From: Sedimentisphaerales bacterium
Lineage (GTDB): Bacteria > Planctomycetota > Phycisphaerae > Sedimentisphaerales > SG8-4
DNA: 64,000 nucleotides
NCBI GenBank assembly: GCA_016928975.1
Contig: JAFGJR010000147.1
Location: forward strand, 93,413 to 157,412
Direction of reading: 5' to 3'
Position 1 is the first letter of the stretch; the number at the start of each line of letters is the position of its first letter. The notes under the pieces are model-generated. The model searched no databases, was not told where the DNA came from, and saw only the letters and a list, made by a program, of their open reading frames with translations. Position numbers and translations under genes: made by a program. Positions 36,260 to 44,380 of this stretch are shown one piece after another.

Positions 36260-36382
36260 GGTGATCCTCCTAAATACGCGGCTGAATTGATGAGACCGAC
36301 CCCGCTGCCCCGCAATGCAGGCCATGACGTGTGCCGGCATTCAACAACCCTTTCAAGCATGATGACCCCAGGCCACCACCCC

Positions 36383-36410
36383 ATCATAGCTCCGACGGTC
36401 GCCCCTGCAA
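36383..36410 (-). promoter_or_regulatory. candidate promoter of paralogue B
   Basis: On the minus strand TTGCAG (36410-36405), a 16-base spacer and TATGAT (36388-36383). The -10 is good (five of six) and the -35 is weak (three of six). The predicted leader is about 117 bases. Confidence 0.35.
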
Positions 36411-36741
36411 GGGCCACCTGCAAGATTCGGGCATCTGGCGCCAAATCGACCTGGTAGATTGGCCTGGCCCTCGTGCTCGGGTCAGCTACATGCATTGGCG
36501 TAACTGCTGTAACCACCGACAGTTAGCACCGAATCAGGATGTACAGGCCGCCTTGTCGTGCGAGGCAGAAGCTGGCCGGTGTCGCGCTGGACCTGCCGCC
36601 CGGTGGGCGCGAGACCATAGGTTGCCCCACGGATGCGACTGCAATATGCGGCGCATGGGGGGCGTTTGACCTGCCCGCTCGGACTTTTGGACATCGAGTC
36701 ACGTTTCGCGCCGCCACGTTTGTATTTTCTGGATGTCGAAA

Positions 36742-36770
36742 TTGCATTTTCATGGTCCAGACCTTATGAT
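36742..36770 (+). promoter_or_regulatory. sigma70-type promoter of the beta-helix/lectin gene
   Basis: TTGCAT (36742-36747), a 17-base spacer and TATGAT (36765-36770). The predicted leader is about 210 bases to ATG 36987. The -35 is identical to that at 20732 and 60417. Confidence 0.5.
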
Positions 36771-36986
36771 AGGACAGGATGATGGAGCGCAGCGGCTCTG
36801 GAGGCCGCGAAGACACCGTGAGGATGGTTTGGACACGGCCCTGTTCCGCTGCGAGAAGTCAGTCTGCGCTGGCTCCCATCCCGTCTGTTGGCTGCTGACG
36901 GCCTCGGCGGTGCAAAGAGGCAAAGGACCCGACCTCTGATCTGCCGATCCTGCTCACATGCCGGGTCCCTGGAAGGAGTGGTCACC

Positions 36987-39707
36987 ATGAAGTTGTCGAA
37001 CAGCGTGAGGATTCCCTTGCAAGGCACAGGCGCACTGGGCGTCATGGTCTCGCTGATATTATTCCATGCCATCGCTGCCACAGGTCGCACTGGAGATCTG
37101 CCGGCCGTGGAGGGCCAGCGGTCACCGCTTCTGTCCGGGTCGGCTGAGCCTCCTGTTGTCTATGTGGATCGGGATGCCAGCGGGGCGAAGAGCGGACAGT
37201 CCTGGCGTGACGCATTCAAGACCATCCAGGAAGGGATTGACGCCGCTGCCTGGGCGGGTCCAGGGGGCAGCTATGCAGAGGTCTGGGTGGCGGAGGGAAG
37301 ATACGATGAACGTCGCCTCGCAGGCATGGTCGGCGGCCACGGCCAGATTCTCGGCTCTCTGACCCTGATGCCCGGCGTGGCCGTCTACGGAGGATTCGAC
37401 GGCACGGAGACCTGCAGGGACGATCGTGACTGGTTCGCCCATGAGACGATCATCGACGGCTCCACGTCCCGAGGAGGCTACCCCGCATACCACGTCGTCC
37501 TGGGTGCTGATGATGCCATTCTGGATGGCTTCACGATCACAGGCGGGAACGCCAGCTACGCCTACGAGTCATCCGGGGGAGGTATGCTCAATAGCTATTG
37601 CTCACCCGTTGTGGCCAACTGTACGTTCCTTCGCAACAAGGCCTCCGACAACGGCGGCGGTGGCATCGCAAACGTCAAGGCTTCACCACGGATCATCAAC
37701 TGCCGCTTCTATGGCAACGACGGTGGTTGGCACGCCGGTGGGATCTACGACCACGAGTCGTCGTCGGAAATCGTGAACTGCTTATTCGTCGGGAACCAGG
37801 CGGACGAGGGCGGCGCCATGCTGTGTCGTCAGCCTGCTGCGACAAGAGTGATCAACTGTACCTTCGTCTGCAACCAGGCCATCGGGGGTGGGTGCCTCTT
37901 CTCGGGGCTGGGGGGCGATTCCGTACGTCAGATCAGCTTCCTGAATTCCGTTCTCTGGGCAGACGAGGCCACCAAGGGAGGTGACGAGGTGATGGGCCGC
38001 ACCGATATCGTATCGTTCTCCCACTGTTCCATCGAAGAGGGGATCAACGGTCCAGGGTTCTCAGGGAACCAGGCCATCGACGCCGGCTCGAATCGTGACG
38101 AGAATCCGCGTTTTGTGCGGATGCCGGATCCCGGAGCGGATGGGACGTGGGGAACCGCAGACGACGACTACGGCGACCTGCGTCTCACCGAGGATTCGAC
38201 GCTGATCAACAAGGGCGATGACGACGTCCTGCCCGCGGACGTGACGACGGATGTCGCTCGCCATCCCCGCATCATGCTCGGGTACGTGGACCTGGGGGCA
38301 TATGAGTATATCGGGACGACAGATTTGTGGGCGGTGACGCTCTATCGAGGATGGGACGATCTGCCCGATGGGGCGGCGGTTGAGCCGGGCGAGGCGATTC
38401 GCATCGGGTCGCACACCCTCACACCAAGTCCGTTGCTCTATGTCGAGGCGTCGTTCAGCAACGGGGATTCGACCCGTGCGCTCGAGCTGAATGCCGGCGG
38501 CCTTGCTTACGATGTCCTGTGGCACCCGACGAGGCCCGGCTCACTGCCGGACGGTCGCATTGAGATCACCGTCTGTGCGGCGGAGTGTGAGGGCTGCACT
38601 CCCGGCCGGTGCGTCACCCGCTGGGTTACGATGACCGGCCAGACCGACAAGGCAGATCTGGTTGGCAACGACTTCTCCGCGTCGGCCTGCTCTCTCAATT
38701 GGGGCGATACGATACAGATCGATTTCACGGTCCTCAACCAGGGGGCCGCCGCCGCAGGCGCCACGAAAACCGCTTTCTACCTTTCTCGGGATTCTGTCTT
38801 CTGGACGGAGGGCGACGTCTGGCTGGCACAGGCGGACATCCCCTTGTTGGAGGCAGGGGGCCTGTATCGGAGCCAGGTATCAGTGCAACTCCCCGCCGCG
38901 CCGCCTGACGGCTTTCAAGCGCCCGGAACCTGCTACGTGGGCATGGTCGTCGACACCACAGGAAGCGTCCCGGAGGACTTCGAGCATAACAACATGAACC
39001 GGGGCGAGGGAGCCGATATGGCCAAAGTGACGCTGGGCCAACCAGCCCCGGTCACGATCTTCAACATCAGATCCTTTGCGAACCGCGGTATCGTCAACCT
39101 CGTGGGCTCGGCGCTCATCACGGGCGGACGGCTGCGTCTCACCGATGCGCAGGACTGGCTTGCCGGCGGCGCCTGGTATGAGCAGGATGTTCTGGTGCGC
39201 CATGGTTTTGAGACTGTGTTCGATTTCCAGGTGGACCGCGACGGCGCCGACGGTTTCGCGTTTGTCATTCAGAACGTCGGCACAGCAGCCTTAGGAACCA
39301 ACTCGTACAACCAGGGTTACGACATTCCGAACTCGATCGCCATCGAATTTGACACGTGGTACAACCCCGAGATCGGAGACCCGAGCGAAAACCACGTCAG
39401 CGTGCAGACGCAAGGCCCGCAGAAGAACAGCCCGGACCACAGGTTCTCCCTCGGGTGCACCTCTGGCGTTCCTTTTCTCTCCGACAATCGGCGCCATACT
39501 GCCAAGATCTCGTACGCACCCGGCCAGCTCCGTGTCTTCGTGGATGACATGGAGCAACCCATTCTGGCGGTCCCCATGACCCTGGAGCCCTGGCTGTCTT
39601 CCACGGATGGATGGGCGTTTGTCGGTTTCACGGCATCAACAGGAGGAGCCTCGGAGATCCACGACATCCTATCGTGGTCATTGGCAGTGAACAGCGCGTC
39701 CTACTGA
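36987..39707 (+). CDS. secreted beta-helix/CARDB/L-type-lectin protein
   Basis: 906 residues from ATG 36987, with GGAAGGAG eight bases upstream; the frame is open to 36888 but without support. The signal peptide is MKLSNSVRIPLQGTGALGVM followed by VSLILFHAIAATG. Domains: a right-handed beta-helix of the choice-of-anchor Q type (VVYVDRDASGAKSGQSWRDA; repeated strands such as VANCTFLRNKASDNGGGGIA, IINCRFYGNDGG, IVNCLFVGNQADEGGAMLCR) to about residue 400. A CARDB domain follows (ADLVGNDFSASACSLNWGDT, EDFEHNNMNRGE). The C-terminal L-type lectin domain has DGFAFVIQNVGTAALG and SIAIEFDTWYNP, with Asp and Asn at the usual Ca/sugar positions. It probably binds or modifies polysaccharide outside the cell. 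No lyase triad was identified. Confidence 0.85.
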   Translation: MKLSNSVRIPLQGTGALGVMVSLILFHAIAATGRTGDLPAVEGQRSPLLSGSAEPPVVYVDRDASGAKSGQSWRDAFKTIQEGIDAAAWAGPGGSYAEVWVAEGRYDERRLAGMVGGHGQILGSLTLMPGVAVYGGFDGTETCRDDRDWFAHETIIDGSTSRGGYPAYHVVLGADDAILDGFTITGGNASYAYESSGGGMLNSYCSPVVANCTFLRNKASDNGGGGIANVKASPRIINCRFYGNDGGWHAGGIYDHESSSEIVNCLFVGNQADEGGAMLCRQPAATRVINCTFVCNQAIGGGCLFSGLGGDSVRQISFLNSVLWADEATKGGDEVMGRTDIVSFSHCSIEEGINGPGFSGNQAIDAGSNRDENPRFVRMPDPGADGTWGTADDDYGDLRLTEDSTLINKGDDDVLPADVTTDVARHPRIMLGYVDLGAYEYIGTTDLWAVTLYRGWDDLPDGAAVEPGEAIRIGSHTLTPSPLLYVEASFSNGDSTRALELNAGGLAYDVLWHPTRPGSLPDGRIEITVCAAECEGCTPGRCVTRWVTMTGQTDKADLVGNDFSASACSLNWGDTIQIDFTVLNQGAAAAGATKTAFYLSRDSVFWTEGDVWLAQADIPLLEAGGLYRSQVSVQLPAAPPDGFQAPGTCYVGMVVDTTGSVPEDFEHNNMNRGEGADMAKVTLGQPAPVTIFNIRSFANRGIVNLVGSALITGGRLRLTDAQDWLAGGAWYEQDVLVRHGFETVFDFQVDRDGADGFAFVIQNVGTAALGTNSYNQGYDIPNSIAIEFDTWYNPEIGDPSENHVSVQTQGPQKNSPDHRFSLGCTSGVPFLSDNRRHTAKISYAPGQLRVFVDDMEQPILAVPMTLEPWLSSTDGWAFVGFTASTGGASEIHDILSWSLAVNSASY

Positions 39708-39743
39708 CTGGACCTGTCGGGAGGACCTGTGACTTCAGAGAGC

Positions 39744-40415
39744 TCAAGGGCTTGTGTGCTTCCGGCGAATCTTCGCTTCTGTGCCGGCCAGGAGCCTCTG
39801 GATGTTCTCACGGTGAAGGGCGATGACCAGCAGGGGGATGAGCGTGGCTGCGACGAGAAGGGGCCAGAGAGTGGCGGCTCGCCAGTGCGGCTGGACGAGG
39901 ACGCCGACAATCAACGAGACCGGGAATACCAGCGCGGCGCAGATCGAAGCCAACGAAATGTATCGCCAGGTCAGGACGGTTGCCACCCACACAGCGAAGG
40001 CGATCAGGGCGCTGATCGTGAAGTACGGCCACAGACCCAGGGCGACGCCGAAGCTGGTGGAGACGGCTTTGCCGCCTTTGAAACCCAGGTAGATGGGAAA
40101 GATGTGGCCCAGGATGGCGGCGACTCCAACGAGCAGCCATCCGGTGGTGAGCAACGGACCGCGGACAGTCTGGGCAACGTACGGCATGGCAAAGACGCCG
40201 TAGGTGAGCATGGGAACCAGGCCCTTGAGCACGTCGAGGACGAAACAGGTGTAGCCCCATCTTCTGCCCAGCGCGCGGGATACGTTAGTCGCCCCGATGT
40301 TGCCGGAGCCGATAGCGCGCAGATCCTTGCCATGCGCACGGGCGATGATCACGCCGAATGGGATGGAGCCGACCAGGTACGCGATAACGACCGCAGGCAG
40401 AAGGACCGTCCACAT
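39744..40415 (-). CDS. plsY: glycerol-3-phosphate acyltransferase PlsY
   Basis: 223 residues from ATG 40415 (MWTVLLPAVVIAYLVGSIPF); the longer open frame to 40664 runs through the promoter and is not coding. PlsY acylates glycerol-3-phosphate from acyl-phosphate in the inner membrane, the first step of phospholipid synthesis. The three conserved loops are present: SIPFGVIIARAHGKDLRAIG with SGNIGATNVSRALG, the glycine-rich GFKGGKAVSTSFGVAL, and the C-terminal HRENIQRLLAGTEAKI. Its leader carries a strong hairpin (40447-40475) downstream of its promoter. Confidence 0.94.
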   Translation of the reverse strand: MWTVLLPAVVIAYLVGSIPFGVIIARAHGKDLRAIGSGNIGATNVSRALGRRWGYTCFVLDVLKGLVPMLTYGVFAMPYVAQTVRGPLLTTGWLLVGVAAILGHIFPIYLGFKGGKAVSTSFGVALGLWPYFTISALIAFAVWVATVLTWRYISLASICAALVFPVSLIVGVLVQPHWRAATLWPLLVAATLIPLLVIALHRENIQRLLAGTEAKIRRKHTSP

Positions 40416-40446
40416 CTTTGTCTTTTCTCCAACCGGACCGGCTCGA

Positions 40447-40475
40447 CGGGACAACCTGCCACGCGAGTTGTCCCG
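40447..40475 (-). promoter_or_regulatory. inverted repeat in the plsY 5' leader
   Basis: CGGGACAAC (40447-40455) and its exact complement GTTGTCCCG (40467-40475) around an 11-base loop; GCTC on the left and GAGC on the right extend the stem past a bulge. It begins about seven bases after the predicted plsY start of transcription and ends 31 bases before the start codon. It could be an mRNA hairpin or a protein-binding dyad shared with the divergent gene. Confidence 0.55.
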
Positions 40476-40488
40476 AGCGCCCACGCAG

Positions 40489-40517
40489 ATTCTATTGCGG
40501 AACTTGACAATGGGCAA
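40489..40517 (-). promoter_or_regulatory. sigma70-type promoter of plsY
   Basis: On the minus strand TTGCCC (40517-40512), a 17-base spacer and TAGAAT (40494-40489), four and five of six matches. The predicted leader is about 67 bases. Confidence 0.5.
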
Positions 40518-40566
40518 GTGACCGGGGTGCATCGCAACACGCGATAGTGTCTGCCGCGACTGTCGG

Positions 40567-40595
40567 TTGACAATCGCGCCTTCGTGGGCTCTAAT
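40567..40595 (+). promoter_or_regulatory. strong sigma70-type promoter, predicted leaderless transcript
   Basis: A perfect TTGACA (40567-40572), a 17-base spacer and TCTAAT (40590-40595; five of six). The next ATG is 40603, seven bases beyond the -10 box, so transcription should start at or one base before it. There is no ribosome-binding site. Confidence 0.7.
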
Positions 40596-40602
40596 CTGCG
40601 AT

Positions 40603-42276
40603 ATGCCAGTGACGAACGAATCCGGGACCCTCAATGGGGGCAAACGGGATAGCGGCATCTGCACGGCGACCGGCCAACATGAAACGGGACGCTCTTTTTC
40701 TTCACGCTGCCGCGAGGGACGACTTGTGTCGTTCCAGGTGCATGCAGGGGGACCGCGTCCGACTCAGTACGTTGGGCAGATCGACGCCTGCATGTGTGTT
40801 GATGGGCAGGTTCCTGCCCTCGATGCGATTCTCGATCCACCGGTCGATGGCGAGTCGCCTGATGCCGACGGCGCATACCGCGTGCAATGGGCAGGCCATG
40901 ACGTGGTCGTCAGACGATACGTCTACGCAGGCCTCTTTCATTCGGTGGGCCGCATAATGAAGGGCTCTCTCGCCCGTCGCGCCTGGAACAAGGGACACCG
41001 ACTGCTGGAGCTGGGTGTTCCGACCCCGTGGCCTGTTGCGTGCATCGATGAGTACCAAGGCCTGCTGCTGTGCCGATCCTACCTGGTGACCGAGCACGTG
41101 GACGGGCGTCGGATTGACGAGTTGCTGAAAGACCCGAGCGTGCCATCTGGCGTCAAGCGACGGGTCATCCGCCAGGTCCTGAAGCTCATTCGTAGGTTGA
41201 ACACACATGGCATCCATCACGGCGACGTGAGACATACGGGCGTCATGTGCCAAGACGGGAGGGTCGTGCTAACGAATCTGGACGGCGTGGCGATTCACAG
41301 CCTCCCGTGGCTCCACCGGCGATGGTGGGGCCGGGGCGTTGCAGGGCTCCTGGAGCGAATCCTCGCGTGGCTGGCGGCAGGGGACGGGGCCTGTGAGGTG
41401 AACGACGCGACTCACACAGACGACCGCCGGCATCACACGCCGGACTTCATGTCTCTCTCACTACCGGCCATCGGGGGCGTGCTGTGGGTGAGCCCGGACG
41501 TTCGCGACCAGGAGATGGAAGAGGCTCTCTCCGCTGGGCCACAGGCTCTCGCGGAGCGCTTTCAGGCGGAACCCGTTCAATCATCGCAGGCCTCCCGCGT
41601 ATGGCGGTTCGCGGCAGTCTTTCATGGCGAGAGAGTGGGTGTGTATCTGAAGGAGTACCTGGATCGGTCAGCTCTCGATCGGATCAAGCTGGTGGTGCGC
41701 CCCGACCGGGCGATGCGTGCGCTGCGAGCCTCGCGGATGCTCGTCGAGCATGGTTTTCGCGCGCCCGAGGTGATCGCCGTCGGCCGTGGCCGGGCAAGCA
41801 CAGTGGCACGACGCTCCACGTGCTTCATGATCACTCGTGAGGTCACAGATGCCGTGCCGATCTACAACTATCTGACCCCCGATCCGGTTGAACCGGCCCC
41901 GTGCTCGTTGCGGCAGAGGCGAGAGCTGCTTCGGCAGCTTGGTCACATGGTCGGCCGGATGCACAGCGAGGGCATCGTCCACGGAGACCTCAGGCCGGGC
42001 AATGTGCTGGCGCGAAGGACAGATGGCCGATGGGAGTTCTTTCTCCTGGACAATGAACGCACTCGCAGGCCGCTGCGCCTCTATGGCTTTCTGCGGAGGA
42101 AGAACCTCGTCCAGATCAACATGTTCCCGCGAGGCGTCTCGCGGACCGACCGGCTTCGGTTCTTCTGTGCCTATGTGCTCCTGAATCCACTTGTGTGCCT
42201 CCATCGGCGACAATGGGCCGACAGAGTCATGACCGTCACACATCGCCGCATGCGGAAGAAGGGCTGGATCGTCTAA
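40603..42276 (+). CDS. tandem LPS-core kinase fusion: inactive N-terminal and intact C-terminal Kdk/Waa-type domains
   Basis: 557 residues from ATG 40603. Both halves have the fold of LPS core and small-molecule kinases (KdkA/WaaP/InaA type). Domain 1 (about 60-260) aligns with the stand-alone kinase at 46706, but the ATP-site Lys is Arg104 (HDVVVRRY), the catalytic-loop Asn is Gly213 (HGDVRHTGVM) and the metal-binding Asp is Asn225 (VVLTNLDG). Only the HGD Asp208 survives. Domain 2 (about 335-540) keeps Lys350 (GVYLKEYL), HGDLRPGNVLA (Asp462, Asn467) and LLDNERTR (Asp483). I infer a pseudokinase fused to an active kinase, probably phosphorylating Kdo or heptose in the core. The promoter predicts a leaderless mRNA. 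The 3' end overlaps the convergent methyltransferase gene by four bases. Confidence 0.82.
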   Translation: MPVTNESGTLNGGKRDSGICTATGQHETGRSFSSRCREGRLVSFQVHAGGPRPTQYVGQIDACMCVDGQVPALDAILDPPVDGESPDADGAYRVQWAGHDVVVRRYVYAGLFHSVGRIMKGSLARRAWNKGHRLLELGVPTPWPVACIDEYQGLLLCRSYLVTEHVDGRRIDELLKDPSVPSGVKRRVIRQVLKLIRRLNTHGIHHGDVRHTGVMCQDGRVVLTNLDGVAIHSLPWLHRRWWGRGVAGLLERILAWLAAGDGACEVNDATHTDDRRHHTPDFMSLSLPAIGGVLWVSPDVRDQEMEEALSAGPQALAERFQAEPVQSSQASRVWRFAAVFHGERVGVYLKEYLDRSALDRIKLVVRPDRAMRALRASRMLVEHGFRAPEVIAVGRGRASTVARRSTCFMITREVTDAVPIYNYLTPDPVEPAPCSLRQRRELLRQLGHMVGRMHSEGIVHGDLRPGNVLARRTDGRWEFFLLDNERTRRPLRLYGFLRRKNLVQINMFPRGVSRTDRLRFFCAYVLLNPLVCLHRRQWADRVMTVTHRRMRKKGWIV

Positions 42277-43397
42277 GTCTCGTTGGCGGCGGACGTCCTG
42301 TCCCGCGCGGGGCCACCGTGCATCGAATCCGGGTGAGATGATGGTTGTGGACGAAGGTCTTCAGGTCGGTGATCTTTGTGTTCTTCTTCCTGCCGATTCA
42401 GACGGGCCGTGCTTTGCCGTCTGCCTTCTTTGCTTCTTCCCAAGAGATACCTGTTGCCTTTGGGCAGATGTTCGATCAGAATATCCGTCCATTCGATGTC
42501 ATCTCGGCGTTCCGACCACTGTCGAAAGAATGCGACGTTGTCGGTCCCTGCGAATCCTGCCTGATAGGCAATCAAAAACGTCTGGAACGGAGCAATCAAG
42601 TCCAGAACGATGTGGCGCAGGTGGACGGGCGACTCGCTCAGGGACCAGGTCGCGACGAAAATGGCATTTCGCAGCCTGGTGGAATCGGAGAGGGCACTTT
42701 GCAGCACTTGTAGGTCCCCGGTGCACAGGGTGCCGCCGCATCCCTCGCGGAATGACTCCGGGGTGAGGATTGTGGCATCTGTCAGTTGTAGATAGAACTG
42801 CTGGAGAGCGGAGTACACCGGGAGGTCGTAGAGCAGGTATCTGCCTTGAAAGCCGAGTCGATGAGCGAGACGGCACATACTCCCGTAGCCACCGCCAAAC
42901 TCAAATATGAGGTTTGCCTCTTTCACTGACAGTCCCGTCGTTTCCTCGAATTTTGCCCAATGATATGCATGGTGAATGCAGTTGCCACTGCTCTGAGGGT
43001 ACTTCCAGTAAGGGGTTGGATGTCCAGCGGGCAACTCCTGAATCACGTGCTCCCAACGATCCTGCCAGTCGGGACGGTTCTGAAGGTACTCCAGCTCCGG
43101 CGTCACGTAGGGAGCCTGGCCAACGAACATCGTCTTGTGAATCACGTCCCAACGGAGAAACCTCCTGGGATCGTCCCCAGAGGCGAGCTTCTCGAGCTGA
43201 ACGGCGTTGTCCAGCCATTCATTTTCGACAGAAGCGCCGTCTCCCGCCCGGCTGCGCCCAAGTGCCTGCAGAGCACGCCGGAACTCCTCCACGAGCACCA
43301 ACTCCCTCTGTGAGGGCGGTGCGAGCGGCTTGTCATATCGGGCTGCGATGTGCGCGATGATGGCGCGATTGACTTTCTTCTTCAACTTTTTGAACAT
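42273..43397 (-). CDS. putative sugar O-methyltransferase
   Basis: 374 residues opening MFKKLKKKVNRAIIAHIAAR, with the SAM-binding glycine motif in LIFEFGGGYGSMCRLAHRLG and the preceding YWKYPQSSGNCIHHAYHWAK region. These resemble the putative sugar O-methyltransferase family found in O-antigen and capsule loci. The C-terminal 60 residues are polar and of low complexity (ARLNRQEEEHKDHRPEDLRP), unlike the enzyme core. It lies at the end of a minus-strand run with three glycosyltransferase-type genes. The acceptor sugar is unknown. Confidence 0.7.
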   Translation of the reverse strand: MFKKLKKKVNRAIIAHIAARYDKPLAPPSQRELVLVEEFRRALQALGRSRAGDGASVENEWLDNAVQLEKLASGDDPRRFLRWDVIHKTMFVGQAPYVTPELEYLQNRPDWQDRWEHVIQELPAGHPTPYWKYPQSSGNCIHHAYHWAKFEETTGLSVKEANLIFEFGGGYGSMCRLAHRLGFQGRYLLYDLPVYSALQQFYLQLTDATILTPESFREGCGGTLCTGDLQVLQSALSDSTRLRNAIFVATWSLSESPVHLRHIVLDLIAPFQTFLIAYQAGFAGTDNVAFFRQWSERRDDIEWTDILIEHLPKGNRYLLGRSKEGRRQSTARLNRQEEEHKDHRPEDLRPQPSSHPDSMHGGPARDRTSAANET

Positions 43398-43421
43398 GAT
43401 TCTTCTTTGCCCCGAGTCATC

Positions 43422-44357
43422 TTATCCAATCCGTTTGCCGCTCTGCTCGAGCCGCAGGTACTCACCGCCCACATGAGTGGCCCTGGGTTTATGATCGCGC
43501 AGGAAGCCGATGTCAAGTCTGTAACCCTGTCTGAATTTCTCGTTGAGGGCCTCGACCGTTCGTTCCTCGGAGCCATCGACGGCGTTCTCGACGGTGGTGT
43601 TCACCCGGTTGACTTGAATGGCGCTGACACAGAGTCTCTGAAAGAGCAGGTAGGGCGGCAACTGTCTCTTGTGTGTCTTGCACCACCGATAACAATAGCC
43701 CTCGTACGTGTTCGGGTTGTGGTATGTGTTGCAGTACGCTCGCAGATCCTTCATCGAGCTGAAACATTGCAGTATGCGTGCGAGCGGCGATTCAAAGAGC
43801 AGGTGTCGGAGGAACGGATGCTCCGTGGCCACAGGCTGCAGGACCCGGCGCACAAGCGCTGCCTCATAGAAGGTGCCGTCCAGTTCAAACGGGTACCTGG
43901 CCGTCCGATCTTGTGCTTTTTTCCAGTTGACCCGGTAAACAGGCTGCCCGTCGATTTCGAGGCGGTCATACGCGTTGGTGGCCGGTAGTGTCGCGGGGTC
44001 CAGCCGCATGGAGAAACCGAACACGGCCTGCGGATACGCGTGGAAGGCCTTCTCCACAAGGGTGAGATCGACGCCGTCGAAATACACCACGTCGTCTGTG
44101 CCGAATAGTACGTAAGGCGTCTCCAAATCCATCAGCAGGTCGTACAGGTCATCGTGGAAATTCTCTTCGGTGACACGCCTGATATGGGGGAACGCCGAGA
44201 ACACCTCTTCGTATTGCTCGTCGAACTTGTCTCTCTTGTACAGGACGTACGTCTGCATGGCGTCTCGCGGGAAACAAGCATACAGGCTCGCGAGATAGGC
44301 ATGTAGCTGCAGCGGGCGGTTCATCGTGAACACAATGTTGCTTACGGTTGTGGCCAT
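43422..44357 (-). CDS. glycosyltransferase-like protein (GT-A fold)
   Basis: 311 residues from ATG 44357; GTG 44375 is an alternative. The N-terminal Rossmann-like start TTVSNIVFTMNRPLQLHAYL and the acidic metal/nucleotide motif YVLFGTDDVVYFDGVDL (a D-D variant of DXD) suggest a GT-A nucleotide-sugar transferase. Further blocks are FGFSMRLDPATLPATNAYDR, NWKKAQDRTARYPFELDG and YCNTYHNPNTYEGYC. It resembles uncharacterised glycosyltransferases of polysaccharide loci; donor and acceptor unknown. It is closely packed with the GT2 gene upstream and the methyltransferase downstream. Confidence 0.6.
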   Translation of the reverse strand: MATTVSNIVFTMNRPLQLHAYLASLYACFPRDAMQTYVLYKRDKFDEQYEEVFSAFPHIRRVTEENFHDDLYDLLMDLETPYVLFGTDDVVYFDGVDLTLVEKAFHAYPQAVFGFSMRLDPATLPATNAYDRLEIDGQPVYRVNWKKAQDRTARYPFELDGTFYEAALVRRVLQPVATEHPFLRHLLFESPLARILQCFSSMKDLRAYCNTYHNPNTYEGYCYRWCKTHKRQLPPYLLFQRLCVSAIQVNRVNTTVENAVDGSEERTVEALNEKFRQGYRLDIGFLRDHKPRATHVGGEYLRLEQSGKRIG

Positions 44358-44380
44358 GATTGGGTCCGTGAACACACAGA

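Larger units (their letters stand above)
36260..36986. other. intergenic region between divergent secreted-protein genes
   Basis: 727 bases. It holds one promoter candidate for each direction (36383-36410 minus and 36742-36770 plus). An open minus-strand frame at 36256-36516 contains a hydrophobic stretch but no ribosome-binding site. Nothing else is recognised. Confidence 0.45.

Noticed and set aside
36256..36516. 86-codon minus-strand frame with a hydrophobic stretch (ILQVALAGATVGAMMGWWPG)
   Set aside because: It runs into the promoter and ribosome-binding site of paralogue B, and has no ribosome-binding site of its own.
40416..40664. 83-codon extension of plsY on the minus strand
   Set aside because: It traverses the divergent promoter region and hairpin; PlsY homology begins at ATG 40415.
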